Source: Bidens hawaiensis (lineage: Eukaryota; Streptophyta; Magnoliopsida; Asterales; Asteraceae). Taken from it: DNA of 64,000 nt. The position numbers and the translations under genes are program-made. The stretch lies in the NCBI GenBank assembly GCA_021521415.1, contig JAIQDT010004999.1, positions 124,001-188,000 of the forward strand. The letters are read 5' to 3'. Below the pieces are notes generated by a model that worked only from the letters and a program-made list of their open reading frames with translations, was not told the DNA's origin and did not search any database. Shown piece after piece: positions 34,782 through 46,700 of the stretch (position 1 is the first letter of the stretch; each line of letters starts with the position of its first letter).

Positions 34782-37700
34782 TTATATGAGATTATTGAGC
34801 TGTGATTCCAGTTCCTGAATGGACACCATACTAATGGTGGTTATTTCCTCCTCATTGTACTCTTTTTTCAGCAGCGATAACACTTGTTCATGGGCTTCTA
34901 TGATATTCGTCCTGCATCATCCCAAACATAAAAATAATGATAATAATAAATAAAATAAAATAAAAATTCCATGATTTTATGCTGGAAATTCAAGAAAACT
35001 AAAATAAACATCTTACTTAATTGGTTTGAAAAGTATTGTACGAGTGGATGGATTTTGCAGATACAGCTTCATTTTCTCCATCACTTTTGGCAACTCGTTC
35101 TGCATAGCTGCATTTACCTGTACCAAACGGTTATTAAAATAATATAATTTCGGTTAACCATATTTGACACTAATTATTTATTTAAAAGATAATAATTTGG
35201 GCAAAAGCATACCTTTTGGACAATTTCTGCAACCTTATCTGGTGTAGCAAAAGCTTGATCCTTGAGCGGTTTTCCCATAGCTGACTCTAACTTTTGATTT
35301 TGACCACCTGATGACAATGCAACTTTGACAGCTGTCACCTTCAAGAAAGACAAAAACAAACACAGATGTGTTATTGTCATGTTTTAATGAAATAGAGTTG
35401 TAAGTGTTAAAAAGAAGATAACCTTTGTAACAAAAGATAGCATGGGATCAACTACTGATTTAGTGACTGACATGATGAACTCTTCACATGTGGCCTTAAG
35501 GTTTTTCTCAAGTTCCTTCTTTGCATCAATTTGACTTTCCAACACTCGAGGTGACAATGTCCTCGCTAAAGAAGTTGTTGACCTTGACCAGTCAAATAAT
35601 GAGGTTTGACCTCTAAGAATCCGTCTTAGATGCTCCTAAACACATATAAACCAGTAAAAGCTTTTAAAACTAATTTCAAGATATAAAAGATTATTTTCAT
35701 TAAAAAGTCTTCAAGGAAATACTAACCAACAAGTGGGAGAAATCTAGTTCCTTGTGTGTGACTGAGAATTCTATGTCAAAAGGTGCAATCTGAAATAAAC
35801 GTTAAATCCCAGTTAAAATATTAGAGAAAACGGTACAAACGGTCCTTCTGTTTGACCATATGGCAAGCTTAGTCCAGACATTTAGGAGAGGGTTGCACGT
35901 TTAGTCACTACCGTAAATCCCAGTTAGTTTGTAACGGAAAAGTGATGTCATGTGACATGTGCCATTCATATCAGGGTTATTGTGTATTTTCAAATTTGAT
36001 AACCTAATAAAACACCCTTTCAAACGCCATAACTCCTAATGTTGACTTCATCACCTTTGATCAGTGCAAAATCAAAGGTTTAGTGCATAATCGAAGGCGA
36101 TGAAGTCGACGCTAGAAGTTCTGTAGTTTGAAAGAGTGTTATATTAGGGTTCCAAATTTGAAAAAACACAATTACCCTCACATGAATGGCACTTGACATC
36201 ACTTTTCTGTTAAAGACTAAACTGGATTAACGGTGGAAACTAAACGTGCAAGTGTGCAACCCTCTCACAAATGTTTGGACTAAGTTTGCAAACTTTAAAA
36301 TTTCGGAACCAAACTTGCAATATGATCAAACCACAAGGAGCAGTGCAATGTTCTCAAAGATTAATAATGGTAAAAGGGTGGTGAGTCAAGACCTGTTCTC
36401 GTAAGATAAGAAGGTGTTTAATAAGAAAAAGTTGCCCATCCATTTGTGATGACCTTTTGGCAACAAGTTTGCTTGCTTTCTGCATCGAATATATATAACA
36501 AGCATTAAAGATTTGTTTTAATAAACTATATAGTTTATACTATCAGCAGCTGACTATGCTTACTTGGATGGATAGAGAACAAAACTCAACAGCTTCCTGA
36601 ACAATGAATAAGAAAGCATTTGCAGTTAGTTACACATTAAAACATAACAATCTGTGAAATCGCTAATACCTGTGCTAAGCCAGTAAAAACTGCTTGTTCC
36701 AGACAGTTATATAATTTGGAAAGACAAGATACAGTTTTCTCAAGTGGAGGGTACCAAGTCTTGAAAACATCTGAACTTTGATCCACCTGCAACTTTTACC
36801 TTTATATCAGTATAAAAAGCAGTTTGCTAATATTTTTTATCAAATAAATAATTTTACCTTTACAGAAAACAAAAACTTATAAGAAAGTGATCAAGAACTT
36901 ACAGAACCGGGGTCAGATTGGGTTTGAGTTGACTGTTCCAACTTTCGAGGGTAATCAAGATCTTCATCCAAAGGAAGATAATTTGCTATCTGAGATAAAG
37001 ATGCAGCAGAATTCAAATGGCAGAATTGCTTATCATATCTTATGAAGGTCTTACTTTTACTATATTGCAAAGTAATCTGATTTTGATATATGTAAAAAGC
37101 GTACGCCATTTGTTTAGCAAATAACACACCAAGAAAGTAGAGGACAGTCCATTGGTAGTTCAACAATAATGGTTCATGCTTCTCAAACCATCTTTTTTTT
37201 GTGTTTGTACTTATTGTTCAATGTGTACACAATACACATGTAAATGGTTGATAATGTTGCATGTTTTATAAACCTTTTTTCTTTCAAACTTATGCCTGAA
37301 ATGATCATTTTATTAACCAAACATGTGTCTTGGATATTAAACATAAATAGATTGTTTACAAAAAAATGTTTTATAGAGAACATCAAATCAGCAAGTGGGA
37401 TTGTACATCCCACTTGTTTATATAATGTTTTGTATAAAGCAACTCTTTATAAACAGTCTTTATGTTTAATAACAAATGCATGTGTTTGGATAATGGAATG
37501 AAGTTTATTTCAATTATATTTTGAAATGATGATTATTAAGTATATGTTAGGATCATTAGTTTGTTGTGAAATTATTTCTACAATAAAGAAGGGATTGAGC
37601 ATAAACATGCCACATACCTCATCACGAATATGAGTACGTGCACGGAAGGTTAATCTTTCATGAATATCTGCTAGAATTCTGTCTAATGTAGGACGTATAC

Positions 37701-40700
37701 CAGCCAAAGATTCACTTCGTCTGCTGAGCTGTTCCCCTATCACTTCTATTTTAAGAATATCCACTAATTCACAAAGAATGTCTAGATTCGTTTCATGAAT
37801 AAGCTTCGGTCGCAGCGTATCATACAAGTAAGTACATCTGCAAAGCATCTACTGAAATTAGATCAACACAAATAGTGATATAATGCGGGTTTTCCAGATA
37901 TTAGAACTTTAGAAAAATTTTTAGAGCATAATATGATTAAGCCTTATTACAAGTGAATCAACAGGCTAAAATGGCATTGTCGTTCTACATGGCAGACTGA
38001 GCTTGTTACCAATGTAGTGATGTTTGATGAACGATACAATCTCCAAAAGACAACATATTTCAACAAATATAGTTAATCAAGCTAGTATTTGTGCCCGCAC
38101 GATACTGCATGTTTGTGTATTTCATTAAGCATAGAGTATTTACAATAGTTTATAAATTACACATAAACCCATGTAAAAAATTAGAGTCGAATATGCATAC
38201 ATTAAAATATTCATGTTGAATGGTAAAAAGGGTAAATGGCATCAATTTACAAAAAAAATTAAAAAAATAAAAATAAAAAAAAGAGTAAAATGTGACTCAG
38301 TTTTGATGGTGTGTTCGTTTATGCTTCGATCACTTGTTACCATTAACAATTTGGTTTTAAACAAAATTTACATCGATATGTAAATAACAATAAGCACGTC
38401 GCAACGACATACTCGGAACTTTATGGTCCACATGGCATAACATAATTGATTAAAAAAAAGGAAAGAAAAACAAAAATAAAAAACTTTTGGGTCATGGTAT
38501 GTTTCAAGAGGCCCTTTGTAACTTGGAAAAAGCCATGCTAAAAGCGGTTGTAAGAAGTGAATAGTGTTGTTCACTCGCAATCAAAATTTACCTTTTATAA
38601 TATATATAATATGGTGTGTTGCTAGACTATTGTTAAATTAAACTTATGGTCAACAAAGGAAAAGGGAAGAACAGAGAGAGAAGAATTATGTATGAATATA
38701 AGGAATAAAGTGAAAAATATATAATAGGCCCAAAGAGAATGAAGCATACAGAGGATCTATCAAAGGAGCCAAACTTGAGATATCCTCTGATGTTGATGGA
38801 AAAAAATGGTCAAATAGTTGGTGCTCCAGCTGGCATACCTGTCAAAGTGATTGCGTACACTGTTAAACAAGTTCCTATTAGCTAATGGAAAATCATGAAA
38901 AATGATCTTCATAACTATCTACCTGCATCAAGTATGCACACCCTGATCTTGTTAATGAAGGTAATGTCTCCTTTTTGGAATACTCCGAAATCCTTTGTGA
39001 TACTATGCCTTTCACCTAGATGACAATTGCAATTGCATCAAATAAAGAAAGCTTGATAACCTGACAAACATAGCATATAAATAAAAATATGAAATGATTA
39101 TAGATCAGCTCACCAAAGATAGCCGTTGTTCACAATATATTCTGTGACACTCAGAAAGAAGTTGAACATATTCTTTCCTTGAAGCCCTTCTTTCAATTTC
39201 TTCTAGCACCGGTTTAAGCTGCATATATGCCTACTATTAGCTTATTCTTTTACCGGATAGCAGAATAATATGCAGACATTTTAAAATTTGCAGATCCAAC
39301 ATTTATATACTAGGGAACTTAGAAAGTGAGCTATTATTACCTCACTTGCAGCTGCCTTGAAGCGAACATAAATGATAGATGCCTCAACACCCTCAAAAAC
39401 AGCAGCTTTATTTCCGCTACTACCGCGAAGGGCACTTTGGACCTTTCCAAGAAAATAATAAATAAAAATAACTTTTTGAACATTCCATATTAGCAAAGAA
39501 AATTTGCTCAGATATGTTACCTGAGAAGTACTGCTTTTGAGAACAGAAAGAACATGAGCGCGTATCATTCCCAAGGCTCGAGACTGTAATTACATTAACT
39601 CGATATAATCTCAACCGTTCGGAAAATTTCAAATTGAGAAATTTAAAACTTGATTTATAGAAGGAAAAGTGTGCTACATACTTGAAGTTGACGAAATTTG
39701 ACAAGATAAACACCAGACTCAGCGTACTGTGGATTATTTTCAACATACCTAAATATTGCACAACATAGAGCATTTGTATATAAATGCAAAAGTTCGTTCA
39801 AATGAATGCAAGAGTTATGTAAAGAAGAATATGGTTGTAGTGAAAGTAATGTTTATTACTTGAATGTGTGAATAATACAAAGACAACTACATCTATTTAT
39901 ACACAAACAAACCCTAGCTTTCAACCCATAAAAGGCCCATGGGCTTTAACCAACTACATGGGCTAAAACCCTAATTATAACTAAATACAACTAACACTCC
40001 TCCTCAAGTTGGAGCATAGATGTTAATCATGCCCAACTTGTTACAAATAAAATCTATCTGAGCTTTCCAGAGCGGTTTAGTTAGAATGTCTGCTAGCTGA
40101 AAATTTGTCTTCACATGAACTGGTTGAATAGATGGAGGATCAGTTTGTGTGCCTACTACTCGATCTCTGATAAGGTGGCAGTCGACCTCAATATGTTTTG
40201 TCCTCTCATGAAATACTTGATTCTTGGCTATGTGAATGGCTGATTGACTATCACAGTATAACCGCATCAAGTCATTAGAAACAACCCCGAGTTCTATGAG
40301 AAGACGACATACCCATGTCATCTCTGATGTTACATCTGCCATGGCTCTATACTCCGATTCGGCACTTGACCGGGAAACCGTGTGTTGCTTCTTACTCTTC
40401 CATAATACAAGATTTCCTCCGACAAACACACAATATCCGGTGGTAGATCGTCGAGAAATCGGACAACCTGCCCAATCTGCATCTGAGAACCATGATATCC
40501 GACCATCTCCTTCTTCCGTGAAGGCACCCATACGACAATGACCCTGATCAGAGTATAATATACCCAAACCAGGTGAGGTCTTAAGATATCTTAAGACACG
40601 AATGGCAGCATCCCAGTGACCGGTGTATGGCGCAGCCATAAATTGGCTCAGAACACTAACAGTAAAGGAGATATCCGGTCGTATGATGGTTAAATAATTA

Positions 40701-43700
40701 AGTTTACCAACCAACCGTCTGTATCGCTCAGGATCTTTCATTGGATCTCCTTCCTTTGGGAGGAATTTCTTTGTAGGAAGCATTGGGGTATCAACAGGTT
40801 TACAACCCAGTAAGCCACATTCAGTCAACATATCAAGGACATACTTTCGTTGGGAGAGAAGTATTCCTTGTGGAGAGCGAGAAACTTCTATGCCAAGGAA
40901 ATACCTCAATCGACCTAAGTCGCTGACCTGAAACTAAGACTGAAGAAACTGCTTGAGTTCGGTGATCCCGACCTCGTCATCACCTGTGATTATAATGTCA
41001 TCCACATAAACAACTACGATAATCCTCTTTCCTTTCTGGTGTCTAAAGAAGACAGAGTGATCGTAGGCACTCCGAGTCATCCCAAACTGTCCCATAACGC
41101 TAGAGAATCGACCAAACCATGCTCTGGGAGACTGTTTAAGACCATATAGAGAACGACGTAGTCTGCAAATTTTCGAGGCCTCCTCCTCAACAACGAACCC
41201 TGGTGGCTGCTCCATATATACCTCCTCCTCAAGAACACCATTAAGAAAGGCGTTATTGACATCAAGCTGGTGGAGCGGCCAATGATTAATGGCAGCAAGA
41301 GCAATACAAATACGGACAGATGGCATTTTAGCAACTGGCGAGAAGGTTTCATCATAATCAATGCCATATGCCTGAGAATACCCTTTTGCGACCAACCGAG
41401 CCTTCAAGCGATGTAAGGAGCCGTCCGGGTGTAGTTTAACCGTAAACACCCAACGACAACCAACAATACGCTTCCCTTTAGGAAGTGTTTCAAGATCCCA
41501 TGTATGATTGGACCTTAGAGCCCCAATTTCGTCTTCCATAGCCTTTCGCCATCCTGGGTGAGCGAGAGCGCTCGTCACATTTTTGGGAATCGGGTAGGAA
41601 TCAAGAGTAGTGGTGTACGCATGAGATTCAGGAGATAGGTGGATGTAGGCAATATAGTCCTGAATTGGGTAACGAGTGCATTTCCCGGGTTCTTTGCGAA
41701 AAGAAATAGGTATATCGGGTAGTGGTGCACCAAGAGGATCATAAACGGGTGTATCAGGGGTAGCTTCTAGTAAATGTGTCGGATCGGGTAAGGATGTATC
41801 AGTGAGAGGTGTAGATTGTTCGGATGCAGACGGAGGATCTGAGGGTATTTCGGGGTTGTGGCCTGAATGTGAATCAAGTGTCTCTGATATTTGACCCTTA
41901 CCTCGCCTAGCATATGTGAAAAGCAGTGGCGGAGGTTCTGTCGGTGGGTTAGAATCAGCAGAGATTGGATCGGTAGAGGGAATCGACACAGGAATGGTGG
42001 GGAGGAAGGGAGATGTGGGTATATCGAGGTCGGGAAACGGGTCAGAAACAGGAGTGGAACACTCGGGAAAGTAAGAAGACTCGTGAAAAGTGACATCGGC
42101 ACTAGTAAAGTATCGGTGAAGTGATGGGCTATAGCATCGATACCCTTTTTGAACCCGTGAGTAACCAAGAAAGACACAACGAATGGCTCGGGGATCAAGT
42201 TTGATGGTTTTCGAACGATGGTCATGAACATAGGTGACGCAACCAAATACTTTAGGTGCGAGAGGAAATGGATCATCGTTGGGAAATAGTACAGAAAACG
42301 GTGTTTTACCATGAAGAACGGTTGAGGGCATGCGGTTAATCAGATATGTGGCAGTGAGAACGGCATCTCCCCAAAAACGATGAGGAACACGTGATTGAAT
42401 CATGATTGTGCGAGCAACATCCAATATGTGACGATTTTTGCGTTCGGACACACCATTTTGTTGAGATGTATAAGCACACGATGATTCATGAATAATGCCG
42501 TTGGTTTTTAAGTATGAAGAAAAGTCGGTGGAAAAATATTCTTTAGCATTATCAGATCGTAAAGTTTTAATGGTGGTGTTAAATTGGTTTTGAACATAAG
42601 CATTAAATTCTCGAAATATGGAAAATACCTCACTACGAGATTTCAACAAATAAACCCAAGTAGTGCGAGAATAGTCATCAATAAAGGTAATAAAATATTC
42701 AAAACCCAACGTAGATTTGATAGGGCAAGGACCCCATACATCAGAATGCAATAGTTCAAAACAAGAACTGACTCGTTTGGGCACCCTAGGGGGATAGGGA
42801 CACCTGGTATGTTTACCAAGTTGACACGACTCACAATGAAAATTAAAAGACGAAAGTGGTAAATCTGGTCGCATTTGCCTCAGAACCGCTGTAGAGGGAT
42901 GACCTAACCGACAGTGAGCCTCCCTGACAGCGGAATCACATAAGTTTGCTACAGGATGCGAAAACGGGGATATACGATAGAGACCTCCTGATTCAAAACC
43001 AGTACCAATTACCCGGTTTGTTCCTAGTTCATGGAAAACGCAGTGAGTTGGGTAAAAGGTCACAAAACAGTTGTTTTGTTTGGTAATCTGACACACTGAA
43101 CAAAGACTGGTAGGAAATTTAGGAACAAATAGGATATAAGACAGTTTTAGGTTTTCCGAGTTACTGATGGATCCTATGCCGGGAACGGGACATGAAGATC
43201 CATCGGCAAGACGTACCGGTGCATGGGAAACATTTTGAAGACTAGAAAAAATACCCCGATTCCCAGTCATGTGATGTGTGGCTCCATAATCAATCACCCA
43301 TGATAAGTCAAGGCTAGAAGGTTTACCTGAATGTGCCGAGCTGGTTTGAGGATGAGGCAACTGGGAGGTAAGAAACCGTTGAATAAGATCATGCTCCTCT
43401 TTAGTAAATGTATACATGTATTTATTTTCGCCCATAATGATACACGAAACTGAAAATTGACTGAACAGTAACAAGTGCGAGTGGAGGGCGGGAACAGATT
43501 TCCGGCGTAAACAGTTACTCGTCGTGAACAGTAAATCCCGGCAGCGAACAGTAATTCCGGCAGCGAACAGTAACTTTCCGGCAGTGAACAGAAATTCCGG
43601 CAAACGAACAGTAACTTCCGGCAGTGAACAGTGACTTCCACGTGAACAGTAATTTCCGGTCTGGATAGTGATTTCCGGCGTGAACAGTAATTCCGGCGAT

Positions 43701-46700
43701 GAACAGTACTCCGGGGTGAACAGTGATTCCGGCGTGAACAGTATTCCGATGAACATTGATTCCGGCGTGAACAGTGATTCCAACGTGAACAGTTACTCGT
43801 CGTGAACAGTAAATCCCGGCAGCGAACAGTAATTCCGGCAGCGAACAGTAACTTTCCGGCAGTGAACAGAAATTCCGGCAAACGAACAGTAACTTCCGGC
43901 AGTGAACAGTGACTTCCACGTGAACAGTAATTTCCGGTCTGGATAGTGATTTCCGGCGTGAACAGTAATTCCGGCGATGAACAGTACTCCGGGGTGAACA
44001 GTGATTCCGGCGTGAACAGTATTCCGATGAACATTGATTCCGGCGTGAACAGTGATTCCAACGTGAACAGTGCTCGTCGGTGAACAATACTTTCACGGTC
44101 GAAAAAAAGGATTTCGTGACAGGACATAACAACAAGGCAGGAGCTTGTTTCAGATCTGAAGGCTGCTGGTGACGGCTGGTCAGACTCGGGTTCGGGTCAG
44201 ATCGCGGCTAGGGTTTGTATCGAGAGCCGTAGCTCTGATACCATGTAAAGAAGAAGATGATTGTAGTGAAAGTAATGTTTATTACTTGAATGTGTGAATA
44301 ATACAAAGACAACTACATCTATTTATACACAAACAAACCCTAGCTTTCAACCCATAAAAGGCCCATGGGCTTTAACCAACTACATGGGCTAAAACCCTAA
44401 TTATAACTAAATACAACTAACAAGTTAAATATAAAAAACTCTAGTAAAACAGTTTTCACCTAAACAAAGATTTAGAGTTCTCTTTGAAAGAAGAAAATGA
44501 AAGAGGAATGTTATTAGACTATATTGGTATCATGTTAGGATTCTATATTATTTAAGATTGATTTCAATCAATATCAATCAATCATACCCAGTAAAATCCC
44601 AGCGACAGCAGAGCTATAGGTAGGGTCTGGGGAGGGTGGGATGTAGGCACACCGTACCTCTATCCAAAGGAATAAAGAGGTGGCTTCCAGAGAGACCCTC
44701 GGCTCTAAGAACATGTGTATGAAGCAAAAAAAAGGAAATCAAAGTTTAACAGTTATATAAAAAACTACTACTAATTATAATAATATTAATAATAAGGTCA
44801 CAGTTTAACCGCAATATAAAAGCTAATAATAATAATAATAATAAAATATGTAAGGGAAATACCATTATGGTATGTGACCTAAATAAGTTAAGTCTAAGCC
44901 CTAAGGTATTCAATTCTCTCTAAAAATCCTTAACTTTAATTCTACTTCTCCACGAATTCCTATTCTCAACCATGTCCTCGGAGAGGTTTAGGTCTATCAA
45001 ATCATGCCTAATCCTCTCATCCCAAGTCAATTTCGGTCGTCCTCTACCCCTCCTCCCCTCTATAGTAATGTTTTCTACGGATCTAACAGGATTCGTCGTC
45101 TGTCTTCTCTTTACATGTCCAAACCATCTCAATCTCCACTCTCTTATCTTGTCTGCTATGTTCGCCACCCCTAATCTCTCGCGAAGCACAACGTTTCTTA
45201 TTCTGTCTAGCCTTGTGTGCCCACACATCCAACGTAGCATTCTCATTTCTGCTACCTCCATCTTCCGCACTTGTGCCTTCTTGATGGCCCAACAATCTGT
45301 TCCATATAGCAATGCAGGTCTAACTGCCACCCTATAGAATTTTCCCTTCAGATTAGTCGGGAAACTCTTGTCGCACAATATACCTGTGGCTGCTTTCCAT
45401 CTACACCATCCTACCTGAACTCGGTGGGTCACATCACTGTCTAATTCCCCATCGCTCTGTACAAATGATCCTAAATACTTGAACTTCGTTACCTGCGGGA
45501 CCACCTGCCCTTCAATTGTGATGTGTGCGTCTTCACTGTCGTTTATCTCACCAAAATCACAGTGTAGGTACTCCGTCTTAGATCGGCTAATCTTTAAACC
45601 TTTTGTCTCTAAGGTTGTTCGCCACTCCTCAAGCCTCATGTTTAGATCTTGTTTTTTCTCAGCAAGTAACACAATATCGTCTGCGAACATCATGCACCAC
45701 GGGAGAGTCCCCTGAATCGACTTTGACAACTCATCCAAGACTACTGCAAAAAGAAACGGGCTCAACGCTGACCCCTGGTGAAGACCTACCTCTACAGGAA
45801 AGAAATCAGTATCCCCCACTGGCGCACGGACACTTGTTTCACTCCTGGTATACATATCCATAATTATCTCTATGTATTTCCTGGGCACTCTTCTACCCTC
45901 CAAGCACTCCCAGAGCACCTGTCGTGGCACACTGTCGTAGGCCTTTTCTAGGTCAATAAACACCATATGTAGATCACGCTTCTTCTCCCTATACGTTTCC
46001 ATTAATCTTCTTATAAGGTGTATTGCCTCTGTGGTGGAACGCCCCGGCATGAAGCCAAATTGGTTGACCGTAACATGAGTTTCTCGTCTAAGTCTAACCT
46101 CAATCACTCTTTCCCATAGCTTCATAGTATGACTTAGTAGTTTGATTCCTCGGTAGTTACCACAACATTGGGCGTCTCCTTTGTTCTTATAGATAGGAAC
46201 TACAACGCTGCTCCTCCACTGGTCTGGCATCTTATCTGATTTGAGAATACTATTGAACAGAGTAGTTAACCACATGACTCCTTCCTCCCCCAGACACTTC
46301 CACACCTCGATGGGTATGTTGTCTGGGCCAACCGCCTTAGACCTTCCCATCCTCCTAAGTGTGTCCTTCACCTCTTCTCGTGTGATCCGTCGGCAGTAGC
46401 AGTTATTCGATTGTTGTCGTTGAAAGTTTGTGTTGTCATGTTCTTCTTGGTAAGCTCTCCCATTGTTAAAAAGATTGTGGAAGTAGGTTTGCCATCTTAG
46501 CTTGATGTCCTGCTCCTTGACCAGTACATGCCCATCTGTATCCTTTATGAACTTCACCGGTCCTAGATCTTGCCTTCTACGCTCCCTGGCTTTGGCAATC
46601 TTAAACATAGCATGTTCCCCCTCTTTTGTTTCTAGACTTTCATACATCCGTTTAAAGGCCGCCTTCTTTGCTTCCGCCACTGCCTTCTTTGCCTCTATCT

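Larger units (their letters stand above)
39818..44422 (-). mobile_element. Gag-less Ty1/copia LTR retrotransposon in a COG3 intron
   Basis: Two 179-bp LTRs (39818-39996, 44244-44422) differ at two positions and are flanked by the perfect duplication AGTTA (39813-39817, 44423-44427). The minus-strand iMet primer site TGGTATCAGAGC lies at 44232-44243. The polypurine tract ACTTGAGGAGGAG (39997-40009) abuts the 3' LTR. Pol is present, but the space where gag should be (about 43440-44230) holds only a tandem array of ~17-bp units. It has the same orientation as COG3. Lacking gag, it could move only with a helper. Confidence 0.93.

Noticed and set aside
43294..44127. Cys/Ser-rich or Phe-Thr-Pro-Glu repeat proteins
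   Set aside because: These are translations of the GAACAGT-type array in different frames. A 278-bp period cannot conserve a reading frame.
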